From an uncultured bacterium (GTDB taxonomy: Bacteria; Bacillota; Clostridia; Lachnospirales; Lachnospiraceae), in NCBI GenBank assembly GCA_905215405.1, contig CAJMQE010000016.1, positions 1 to 55,376 on the forward strand: a stretch of 55,376 nt of DNA, given 5' to 3'. This document shows positions 34,081 to 41,413 of this stretch, one piece after another. The position numbers and the translations under genes are program-made. The notes below the pieces were generated by a model. That model did no database searches and was not told the DNA's origin. It was given only the letters and a program-made list of their open reading frames with translations. Numbering within the stretch: position 1 is the stretch's first letter; every line of letters starts with the position of its first letter.

Positions 34081-34482
34081 TCAGAGTTCATCCATGAAAC
34101 GGTATGTTCTGACCTTTTCACAAATTCCGCTTTTTCCAAATAAATGATATGAAAATTCTTCTTTGACACAGACACTAATGATTCCTTTCTTAAGATCTGC
34201 ATAAAGAAGGCCTGCGGATACAGAGCCATCAGACTGAATTCTGTTTGCCAAATTTTCCATTAGCTGGCTCATAAAATCATTTATCATCTGTTCCTGGCTG
34301 TTATCATCCCAAATCCCCTGGCGATACTGGGACGCAAGTTGTTCCATGGAAACTTCCATTGCCATATCCAATCCGTTACTGACCTCTGTGTTTCTAATAT
34401 TCTGATTGATAATAATCATATGTATGGCAATTGTCAGCACCAGTCCAATAAGCAATCCGCTTCCACTTATCAGTGTTCTCAA
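34081..34482 (-). CDS. TadE-like minor pilus protein (133 aa)
   Basis: One N-terminal membrane segment (LLIGLVLTIAIHMIII, about 10-25) is followed by an external domain of about 105 residues with a Glu-rich helix and a Cys pair near the end (ICVCVKEE region and GICEKV). This resembles TadE/TadF pseudopilins, though no clear processing site is seen. Start choice is uncertain: TTG at 34482 overlaps the preceding stop and directly follows AGGAG, while a CTG three codons later would be better spaced. It is the last gene of the pilus operon. Confidence 0.6.
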   Translation of the reverse strand: MRTLISGSGLLIGLVLTIAIHMIIINQNIRNTEVSNGLDMAMEVSMEQLASQYRQGIWDDNSQEQMINDFMSQLMENLANRIQSDGSVSAGLLYADLKKGIISVCVKEEFSYHLFGKSGICEKVRTYRFMDEL

Positions 34483-34904
34483 CTCCTGCTCTCACCCGCC
34501 TGCCTCATTCTTCCTGTTGTTCCATCGATTTCTAAGTGCATTAGTAATTTTTCTGTTGTTGTCAAAGCTGCTATTGTCTTTCCAAATCCTTTCAACTGAC
34601 TGGTCTTTTTAATACCAAGCATTCCGATTCCTGCCTGATACGTTACTATAATATTCCAATACTCATAATCTGCTGTCTGTTCAGAAAGACTCCAGGTAAT
34701 TTCCATATTTTCCTCTTCTGCCCGTGATTTCACGATCTGATCAGCCTCTGCGCTATGTCCATGAACCTCAAAATAATCAGCTGCGAACTGTATCAGTGCA
34801 TTTGCATCATTTACCCTTTTGTTCAGTCCAATAAATTCAATGGAGATAAAGCTGATCAATGCAAATATGATCAGATATACTGCACTTTCTATTGTTATTT
34901 TCAT
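34479..34904 (-). CDS. TadE-like minor pilus protein (141 aa)
   Basis: From ATG 34904 (GAGG about 10 nt upstream) the product starts KITIESAVYLIIFALISFIS, a charged N-terminus leading into one membrane helix. An external domain of about 115 residues without Cys follows. Placement between the tiny pilin-like ORFs and another single-pass protein, and the E5 after an N-terminal basic residue, recall type IV pseudopilins of the Tad system. It overlaps the next gene by 4 bp (TTGA), so the two are coupled. Confidence 0.6.
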   Translation of the reverse strand: MKITIESAVYLIIFALISFISIEFIGLNKRVNDANALIQFAADYFEVHGHSAEADQIVKSRAEEENMEITWSLSEQTADYEYWNIIVTYQAGIGMLGIKKTSQLKGFGKTIAALTTTEKLLMHLEIDGTTGRMRQAGESRS

Positions 34905-34917
34905 ATTTTTGTGTCCT

Positions 34918-35055
34918 CTACAAGAACAGGCTGTTGATAAAAATTCGTACAATAGTTTCCAGTTGCGACAGAGTGAACTGCATCAGCAACAATACTACAG
35001 ATACTGAAATGATCGCAATCCCTGTATTTCCATATTCCTCCAGTACCTCTTCCAT
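34918..35055 (-). CDS. Tiny pilin-like membrane protein 3 (45 aa)
   Basis: Sequence begins MEEVLEEYGNTGIAIISVSV and has a hydrophobic core at about residues 11-28. It shares the pattern (D/E)-x-(V/I)-(L/I)-(D/E)-x-(Y/F)-G with the two other tiny ORFs of this operon and recalls the EYG of Flp pilins, but it has no leader before it. The ribosome binding site is GAGGGGG, 3-4 nt before the ATG. It lies 14 nt upstream of the TadE-like gene. Confidence 0.6.
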   Translation of the reverse strand: MEEVLEEYGNTGIAIISVSVVLLLMQFTLSQLETIVRIFINSLFL

Positions 35056-35093
35056 TTTCCCCCTCTTTTCTTTTATTCTTAGGATCTATAACA

Positions 35094-35204
35094 CTATAAC
35101 ACCTTCAAAAGTTTAATCAGAACAATTCCGACTAAAGATAACGATCCATTTACCATCAGCATTCCTGTTACAACCTGTCCAAATTCTTCTATAATTGTTT
35201 CTAT
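35094..35204 (-). CDS. Tiny pilin-like membrane protein 2, apparent ATA start (36 aa)
   Basis: The ribosome binding site context GGAGGAAAGAAA is identical to that of tiny protein 1 (38053-38226), but the codon where translation should begin is ATA instead of ATG. The frame reads IETIIEEFGQVVTGMLMVNG and ends LIKLLKVL, aligning with proteins 1 and 3 at the E-E-(Y/F)-G motif. Either ATA (or a nearby codon) initiates, or the start codon was lost by point mutation and the gene is silent. The reading frame is also open upstream through the 13-bp repeats, but that Lys/Arg-rich extension looks like repeat-derived noise. Confidence 0.5.
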   Translation of the reverse strand: METIIEEFGQVVTGMLMVNGSLSLVGIVLIKLLKVL

Positions 35205-35234
35205 TTTCTTTCCTCCTGTCCTGCATTTACATTT

Positions 35235-35410
35235 GTGTCCAATCCTTTTTGCCCGAACTTTTTTGCCGGATCTTTTTGCCCGAATCTTGTGTCCCAATCT
35301 TTTGTTCGAATCTTTTGTCCGAACCTTTTTTGTCGGATCTTTTTGTCCGGATCTTTTTGTCCCAATCTTTTGTCCCAATCTTTTGTCCCAATCTTTTGTC
35401 CGAACCTTGC
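35235..35410. repeat. Array of 12-15-bp tandem repeats inside the pilus operon
   Basis: The plus strand shows about a dozen degenerate copies of a T-rich unit, (A)TCTTTT(T)GTCC(C/G)A. The clearest are the three identical 13-bp copies at about 35362-35400 (ATCTTTTGTCCCA). Copies diverge toward both ends. All three minus-strand frames stay open through it. It lies between the platform gene and tiny pilin-like gene 2, downstream of neither a terminator nor a promoter that I can see. Confidence 0.8.
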
Positions 35411-35494
35411 ATTCTGCTTTTGCCTGGGTTTTGGATTTTTAATTTCCTTTTCCCGTCCATACATTGCATTGATTATTTCTGTTCCTTTTACATT

Positions 35495-36961
35495 TCAAAA
35501 GGCGACATCCAGCAGTAACACAATATCGAGCATTAGTTTTAGAGAAGCTGCCATCATCGGAATGTACTCCATAAACCGCAAAATACTCAATCTCGATTCA
35601 TCTTCCTGCTGTTCATTTTTCGCCAGTAGTACATAATTTCTTTTGATCAGCCTATTAATATTTTTGTCCATATCCGCCAGCTGTGTATCTTCCAACGCAT
35701 ATAACATTTTTACTGTCGAGGATATCTCCATAATATGAAATTCTGAGCAGAAGTTATAATATGGCGTCACCGATGCTGGATTTTCATGTATTTCAAGAAT
35801 AAAACGTTTTAGTGAATCTTTCAGAATTACAGGCGCCTCCTCATAGGTATCACAGACTGCCATCTGTAATGTCTGATACTGAAGATTCAATGCCACGTTC
35901 CTTAACCAGCGGGAAAATGCTGTCTGCACTTCATGTCTCACCCGTTTTCTGGCAATTCTTTTATTCCTTTCTGGCATTCGCAGACTATAGAGAAACACCC
36001 CCGCAATACCACACCCGTATAGATAGAGCCCGCAATAACAAAGGAGCAGACTCACCGCTAGAAGACTAGCACTGACATACCAGTATTTCCTTCTGATCTG
36101 CCCTGTCGTCTGTTCATATCCGATTTTATAATCCCGCATAATTCGCTGATCGCTTCGTATACCAGCTTCCCCCCAGTCCTTCTGATAACCAGACTGTACA
36201 TAGATAAAATACCCTGTCAGAAAAAGTAGAAATACTGTTGTTACGATCTGATACATCTGATTTGAGGTAATTTCCATACGAATGCCGATTGTTTCCTGCT
36301 TCATCACAAATCCAAGTATGACTGAAAATGCACCGACGAATAGGCTCAGTACAATACCAATCACACTGTCTCTTTTGATAATTTTTCTATCCTTTTGCAT
36401 CTGATACGTTCTCTCAATCCAGTGATTCATATCTTCTATCAGTACATTCAACGAATTCTGATACTGTCCTCCACTTTCCTCGACCCTCAGCATAAACTGA
36501 TGCAGTGCACGTACTCTTTCACACCCATACTCCTTTTCTACGATCTGAAAAGCCTCCTGATATGGATTTTTACCTGTACTCTCCCCAATTACATTAATCG
36601 CCTTGCGCAGACACTCTGCCAGATCTTTATCTGCCACCTCGAGCGTATCCCACAAAGCCAACTGTATCTTCGGCTTTCTCTGAAATGAAAATGCCATCTG
36701 ATGGAGATATACATCAATACTGTTAAAATGTTTCTGCGCTGACAAAAACAAAAACTGCCTTCTGACCATAGCTGGTACTGTCATAACACAAACTGCAAGT
36801 ATCAGCAGGTAATATAAAGGCTGTAATTGATATAGCACTCCACATGATCCAGTCAAAATCATCACTGTGATCATTGTTTTCAGATAGTTCTTAAGTGAAT
36901 AGGAGTATCCATATCCTTCAATTTCAGTCTTGAGCTTATGGAAAGATCCCATACTTTTCAC
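35495..36961 (-). CDS. Tad/Flp pilus platform protein (fused TadB/TadC-like)
   Basis: The 488-residue membrane protein has hydrophobic segments near 32-62, 205-225, 240-260, 300-335 and 468-485. These are separated by cytoplasmic helical domains of the T2SF type (for example RKPKIQLALWDTLEVADKDL). Its length and duplicated layout suggest that TadB- and TadC-like halves are in one polypeptide. Translation probably begins at GTG, whose last bases overlap the stop of the ATPase gene as GTGA, with GAGGGG 10 nt upstream. It would form the inner-membrane base of the pilus. Confidence 0.75.
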   Translation of the reverse strand: MKSMGSFHKLKTEIEGYGYSYSLKNYLKTMITVMILTGSCGVLYQLQPLYYLLILAVCVMTVPAMVRRQFLFLSAQKHFNSIDVYLHQMAFSFQRKPKIQLALWDTLEVADKDLAECLRKAINVIGESTGKNPYQEAFQIVEKEYGCERVRALHQFMLRVEESGGQYQNSLNVLIEDMNHWIERTYQMQKDRKIIKRDSVIGIVLSLFVGAFSVILGFVMKQETIGIRMEITSNQMYQIVTTVFLLFLTGYFIYVQSGYQKDWGEAGIRSDQRIMRDYKIGYEQTTGQIRRKYWYVSASLLAVSLLLCYCGLYLYGCGIAGVFLYSLRMPERNKRIARKRVRHEVQTAFSRWLRNVALNLQYQTLQMAVCDTYEEAPVILKDSLKRFILEIHENPASVTPYYNFCSEFHIMEISSTVKMLYALEDTQLADMDKNINRLIKRNYVLLAKNEQQEDESRLSILRFMEYIPMMAASLKLMLDIVLLLDVAF

Positions 36962-38028
36962 TTCTGCACTTCCCCTCTTTTCTTTTCACCATGTTGTGCA
37001 TTTCCGCGACAAAATGGATTCGTAATTCCATATTTATAGAACTTGTCACGAATCTGTGCTGGCAGAGGTTCGCTGGTGAACTCACCATCTGCATAAAGCA
37101 GGTGACAGTAATTCTTCTGTTGTTCACGATAGAAAAATCCAACTTCACTAATCTTCCTGTGCATATCTCTGTCACATTCTACAATAATAGCAACATCAAT
37201 ATATTTATAAATACTGTTTATGAATCTATCAGCCACATTGCATTCACCCAGCATATTATACATTCTGTCAGGTAATTCCCGTACCCGGTCCAGATGGATC
37301 GTAGTCATACAGTATCCACCCGTAGAAAGAGTATTGAGCAGGTCGACCACTTCCGGTCCCCTCGATTCAGACAAAAGTACCCACTCAATATTGTGCCGCA
37401 GTCCTGCCCTGATGGCATCTGCATAGTGAAACTTCTGATTTACCTGTACTTCCACGCACTTTCGACCGGGATTGATTTCACGATAATGAATCTCCCTGTT
37501 GTCCTCATATGTTCCAACTTTCTCATTTTCCGGTATAAATGTAGACAGATACTTCAACAATTCGGTCTTTCCAGCACTTGGCTGTCCTCCTATAATGCTG
37601 TTAAAGTGAGAAATCACGCAATTTTCCAGCAGATTGAGAATCTGTACCGGACAATATTCCTGCTCCAGGAGCATATCATGATCGAATCTCAGATATAGTG
37701 GTATTTTACGAATTGCCAGACTTTTTCTGCCGGCAATACTTTCATGCCAGATCGAAATCCTCAAATCTTTTGTATTTGCCTCCAGAACTGGCTCAAACCT
37801 GTTAAAATTAACATTCATTATATTAGAAAGCCGGATAGACAGGTTTTCAACATATGTCTCTGAAAGTTTTTTCGTTGAATAATAGGTTCCACGTTTCAGA
37901 TCTCTGATCCACAGACAATATCCATCCCACTCAATATCCGTGATATCTTCATTTGCAATCTCTCCACTAATTTCACTAAATAGTTCTTTTGCATATTTTT
38001 TCATCTGTATTTCGACATCAGATTCCAT
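36958..38028 (-). CDS. Pilus assembly ATPase (TadA/VirB11-like)
   Basis: A type II/IV secretion ATPase of 356 residues. The Walker A motif is IIGGQPSAGKTELL (145-158), the Walker B-like segment is EWVLLSESRGPE (about 205-216), and the His box is STGGYCMTTIH. The N-terminal domain is short, as in archaeal-type and Tad ATPases, and the Asp box reads GTYEDNREIHY. It powers pilin polymerisation. It follows tiny protein 1 by 24 bp and is coupled to the platform gene. No TadZ, prepilin peptidase or CpaB homologue lies in the window. Confidence 0.85.
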   Translation of the reverse strand: MESDVEIQMKKYAKELFSEISGEIANEDITDIEWDGYCLWIRDLKRGTYYSTKKLSETYVENLSIRLSNIMNVNFNRFEPVLEANTKDLRISIWHESIAGRKSLAIRKIPLYLRFDHDMLLEQEYCPVQILNLLENCVISHFNSIIGGQPSAGKTELLKYLSTFIPENEKVGTYEDNREIHYREINPGRKCVEVQVNQKFHYADAIRAGLRHNIEWVLLSESRGPEVVDLLNTLSTGGYCMTTIHLDRVRELPDRMYNMLGECNVADRFINSIYKYIDVAIIVECDRDMHRKISEVGFFYREQQKNYCHLLYADGEFTSEPLPAQIRDKFYKYGITNPFCRGNAQHGEKKRGEVQK

Positions 38029-38052
38029 CTGTCCGCCGCCTTTCCTTGCTGC

Positions 38053-38226
38053 CTATTGTAAAGATTCCTGTATCTGCTGTTCATATGTGTCCATATTCAT
38101 ATTATCCACAGCCGATGTTGTCTTGGTCTTTACATTTACCACCACAACAGACATAATCGCTACAACCGCAATGACTCCTACCAGTGCAACAATTGCCTTG
38201 CCATAGTGGTCAATGACTCCATCCAT
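38053..38226 (-). CDS. Tiny pilin-like membrane protein 1 (57 aa)
   Basis: Starts MDGVIDHYGKAIVALVGVIA and continues with a hydrophobic stretch to about residue 31. A polar tail of 26 residues follows, ending EQQIQESLQ. GGAGGAAAGAAA precedes the ATG. As the first gene of the operon, with the best start signals, it is the candidate major pilin. It lacks a cleavable basic leader, so processing by a prepilin peptidase is not obvious. Confidence 0.7.
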   Translation of the reverse strand: MDGVIDHYGKAIVALVGVIAVVAIMSVVVVNVKTKTTSAVDNMNMDTYEQQIQESLQ

Positions 38227-38295
38227 TTTCTTTCCTCCTATCTGGTTGCTTTATTACTACTATTTTTTTTGTATCAATCAATTGGAAACGTTGGC

Positions 38296-38335
38296 TAATC
38301 AGCCTGATTGAATCAGTACTCTGATTCAAGATTAG
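38296..38335 (-). promoter_or_regulatory. Stacked inverted repeats in the pilus-operon leader
   Basis: AATCAG/CTGATT half-sites alternate four times. The strongest pair is TTGAATCAG...CTGATTCAA (38308-38329, 9-bp arms, 4-nt loop), and CTAATC/GATTAG forms an outer pair. They lie between the promoter at 38360-38388 and the first gene. Either alternative RNA hairpins or tandem operators could explain them. Confidence 0.55.
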
Positions 38336-38359
38336 AATTTAGATTTTTAAGATGCCTCT

Positions 38360-38388
38360 ATCTTACTACGTTATTTAGTATTTGTAAA
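38360..38388 (-). promoter_or_regulatory. Promoter of the pilus operon
   Basis: On the minus strand, TTTACA (38383-38388), 17 bp and TAAGAT (38360-38365). The leader to the first gene is about 125 nt. The remainder of the 454-bp gap 38227-38680 holds the inverted repeats, an AT-rich stretch and the terminator of the next gene. Confidence 0.6.
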
Positions 38389-38526
38389 TACTTTATTTCA
38401 TTTATTTATAAAAAAAGGTAACTACAAAAGTTTATGACTATGCACTTTCTTGTTGTTTTGACAAATACTTTCTGCAAGTAAAAAAACTACTAGTAAAAAT
38501 ATACTAAAAGTATACAAACCTACAAG

Positions 38527-38583
38527 TAAAAAAATACCGCTATTGCCTGAAACCAAACTTCTGGCATTTCAGGAATGCGGTAT
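38527..38583 (-). terminator. Terminator after the J-like protein gene
   Basis: ATACCGC and CCTGAAA pair with TTTCAGG and GCGGTAT, followed on the minus strand by TTTTTTT. It lies about 100 bp beyond the stop codon at 38681. Confidence 0.8.
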
Positions 38584-38680
38584 AATTCTACTATTTTACT
38601 ATTACTACCCTTATTTCATTATAAAACTGCTGTGATTTAGACCTCACGGATGCTATAACATTTATTCGTAAAAGATGCAT

Positions 38681-41380
38681 TTATTCGTAAAAAAGAGTAA
38701 ATCCATCTTTGTTATCATCATACCAGACACTTTTCTTATCATGTCTAGGTGAACTGCTGCGTGTACTGTCAGCATCTCTGTACTCCTGCTTTTCTCCGGT
38801 ATCTGTCTGTGCAACTACTGTTACATATTCCCCTGTACTATCGTCGTATGACTCCTCCATCGTCTGTTGCAATTCATACCCTGTCCCACTCAACGCATAG
38901 TATTTCCAATACCTGGTATACTTTGTTGTGTTCTGTGACTGACTGGAACGTACAACCACTGTTTTGACACCTTTTTTACCGCATACGATCAGTGATGCAT
39001 GTGCATCAAAAGTACGCTTTGCAAGGGATTTCGAAGACGAAGTGCCTGTAAGTGTCAAAGTAATCATATGATCCGCTATACTGATTTTATCTGTTTTTCC
39101 ATCGCCATTTACATCGATATTTGCCAATGCTGATAAAGTTGCCCGATAGCTATTTTTGTACTCCGACTGATCAATTGAAGCATTTTCCTCACCAATCATT
39201 TCCTGTGTATTCTCTGTATCCTCTGAGCTTTCAGAACTTTCAGAACTCTCATTCTGTCTCCACTGCTGAAAAAGAGATTCCACCTGCGATGGATTTGTCA
39301 CAGGCTCAAAGGTTTGAATTGGTATCGGACTCTGCGGGTAAGAACCTGAAGTACGACCGAACCATTTTGCAGATCCAAATAATACAGATAATGCAACCAA
39401 AACACTGAACCACGATAAAACGGGACGTGTACCTTTATGCGTACGTTTTCTATTTTCTGCTGTATGATTCTGGAAATGTGCCTGACTTAGATATGAAGCT
39501 CCTGTTCCACCATACAGTACCTTTTCCACATCTCCAATTGACAGATTTTTATTAGGGCGCTCGTATTTAAAAATGGATGCATTTTGATGCTTTTCTTTCA
39601 GCACTTTGGTAATCTGGTCATAATTTGGATCCTGTTTGCTAAGATTGGTCACATCTATAAAATACTCCCAAATTTCACGATTGATGTTCTGAAAACTCTT
39701 TGCAAGCTCAGTAAAACGAACCAGGACATCCGCATAATGCAAAATTTCGGCATAGCGCTCCCTTGTAAACAGGTAATTCCATGATAAAATCGTATTTCGT
39801 GTCTGTACGTCCTGATATATTTTATTTGCATAATCTAAAAATTCCTGAATCAGTTTTTCTCTTTCCCAATGCTGCTGATCATCTAATTTTGCCTGCAGAG
39901 AAAGCAGTAGATTTTGCCCTTCGGAACTAAAGTTCATCTGCCTGAGTGCCAGCGTGATCGTCTGTTTTATCGAAAGCGCGTATGGTCTGTTCAAAATATA
40001 ATTACAGTATTGATGTAGAAAATCCAGATCTGAAAGTACCATTAGAATAGTTGTTGAAGAAAACAATCTTTTCCATACATCCGTAAAATTTGCACCATCT
40101 TCAGTTACTATACGCTCGGTCTGATGATATAATTTTATGATTGTGTCTTTCTTCCAATAATCCTCTGACCGTTCCAATTCCTGCGTGATTAGCCGCTTAA
40201 GCTCATCACCATCCACAATTGTAAGTATCTCTCTATAAATATTTCTTTTATTGTCCAGATCCAGTTCCCGCTTGGATTTCAGATAGGAAAGGAATTTCTT
40301 CAGATATGCTTCTTCATTCAAAAAGCTACGATATTTCTCCGATGAGAATAATTGCTTCCATTTTTCGGACTCCACTGAGCCTTCTTTTCTCGCCATCTCA
40401 TCAATGGTCTTCCCAAGTTCGAACAGAAGATTCCATACATTCTGATCCCGATTACTTTCTTCTTTTGTCATCATCTGCTGTAATTCTACGTTATCAATAA
40501 AAGGAAGTATCGTCTTTTCAAGAATTTCCTTCATCCCTGACTTTTCAATGTATTTCAGTACTGGCAGAAAGTATTCAACTTTGTTTATAAGGCTTCTACA
40601 ATGAGGATCACACAGCAGATTTACAAGATTATTCAGGCTGATCTGATCTTTTCTGCTGATTACCTGTTCCAGGAACTGATACAGTTTAATCGCATAATCT
40701 CGATCCTTTTCTCCTTCTTCCTTCTGTTGTAATTGCTGAAAAATTTCGCTGTAATCATATTCCTCTTCGGATTTGTCCCGTAGGTTTTCAGATGCATTCT
40801 CACCCTGCTCTTCGTAATCATCCTTCGCATTTTCCTGCTGTGATTCTGACTCGGCTCGTGCTCGCTCCTGCTCTTCCTTCGCATTTTTCTGTTGCGATTC
40901 TGACTCGGCTCGTGCTCGCTCCTGCTCTTCCTTCGCATTCTCCTGCTGTGATTCTGACTCGGCTCGTGCTCGCTCCTGCTCTTCCTTCGCATTCTCCTGC
41001 TGTAATTCTGACTCGGCTCGTGCTCGCTCCTGCTCTGGTTGTGGTTTCTCCTGCTCTTCCTTTTGTTCTACCGGTTTTTCCTGGGTTTGCTCAGAGTTTT
41101 CAGTTTTTTCCTGTTTCCCCTGTTCTTTGTCCCCTTGTTTTTCAACCACTTCTATCGCTGTTTTCCAAAATTCCTCTTCCGACAATGGAACCTGTTCAAC
41201 TTTGACTGCAGCCTTCTTTTTGCACTGCTTCGCATACTTCATAGCATTTTTATACTGTTTATGCAGTTCTTTAAATTCTTCCGGATGTTCTTCTGGATGA
41301 CAGTTCTTTGCCGCATCTGCATAAGCACTTCGAATAAGATCCTCATCATCCGTTTCTTCTATTCCAAGCAACTCCCACAT
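38681..41380 (-). CDS. Large single-pass J-like protein, partner of the adjacent Hsp70
   Basis: The 899-residue protein begins with a J-like domain (WELLGIEETDDEDLIRSAYA, then AAKNCHPEEHPEEF). The usual HPD is HPE (residues 28-30). Residues about 75-200 are a charged coiled-coil-like region with 18-residue repeats. Residues 210-640 are helical and of unknown fold. A membrane segment lies at about 654-674 (VLSWFSVLVALSVLFGSAKW). The external C-terminus has an EF-hand/VCBS-like calcium loop DVNGDGKTDKI near 757. The plan resembles the E. coli DjlB/DjlC partners of HscC. The ribosome binding site AAGGA is very close to the ATG. It lies 33 bp after the Hsp70 gene. Confidence 0.75.
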   Translation of the reverse strand: MWELLGIEETDDEDLIRSAYADAAKNCHPEEHPEEFKELHKQYKNAMKYAKQCKKKAAVKVEQVPLSEEEFWKTAIEVVEKQGDKEQGKQEKTENSEQTQEKPVEQKEEQEKPQPEQERARAESELQQENAKEEQERARAESESQQENAKEEQERARAESESQQKNAKEEQERARAESESQQENAKDDYEEQGENASENLRDKSEEEYDYSEIFQQLQQKEEGEKDRDYAIKLYQFLEQVISRKDQISLNNLVNLLCDPHCRSLINKVEYFLPVLKYIEKSGMKEILEKTILPFIDNVELQQMMTKEESNRDQNVWNLLFELGKTIDEMARKEGSVESEKWKQLFSSEKYRSFLNEEAYLKKFLSYLKSKRELDLDNKRNIYREILTIVDGDELKRLITQELERSEDYWKKDTIIKLYHQTERIVTEDGANFTDVWKRLFSSTTILMVLSDLDFLHQYCNYILNRPYALSIKQTITLALRQMNFSSEGQNLLLSLQAKLDDQQHWEREKLIQEFLDYANKIYQDVQTRNTILSWNYLFTRERYAEILHYADVLVRFTELAKSFQNINREIWEYFIDVTNLSKQDPNYDQITKVLKEKHQNASIFKYERPNKNLSIGDVEKVLYGGTGASYLSQAHFQNHTAENRKRTHKGTRPVLSWFSVLVALSVLFGSAKWFGRTSGSYPQSPIPIQTFEPVTNPSQVESLFQQWRQNESSESSESSEDTENTQEMIGEENASIDQSEYKNSYRATLSALANIDVNGDGKTDKISIADHMITLTLTGTSSSKSLAKRTFDAHASLIVCGKKGVKTVVVRSSQSQNTTKYTRYWKYYALSGTGYELQQTMEESYDDSTGEYVTVVAQTDTGEKQEYRDADSTRSSSPRHDKKSVWYDDNKDGFTLFYE
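40834..41036. repeat. 54-bp coding tandem repeat (18-aa unit, about four copies)
   Basis: Copies begin with the (G/A)ATTCTGACTCGGCTCGTGC core at about 40842, 40896, 40950 and 41004, an exact 54-bp period. Each encodes EQERARAESESQQENAKE with few changes. The near-identity of the DNA suggests recent expansion. Confidence 0.9.
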
Positions 41381-41413
41381 TTTCCTTCATCATCTCCTAT
41401 CAGTCAGCATGCG

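Noticed and set aside
35195..35518. Several overlapping ORFs on both strands, Lys/Arg-rich on minus and Phe/Pro-rich on plus
   Set aside because: They exist only because the 13-bp tandem repeats contain no stop codon. Composition is repeat-driven and no ribosome binding site supports them.
40834..41036. Regular repeats considered as a CRISPR array
   Set aside because: The 54-bp units are contiguous, in frame and coding, with no spacers. The 35235-35410 array likewise has no unique spacers.
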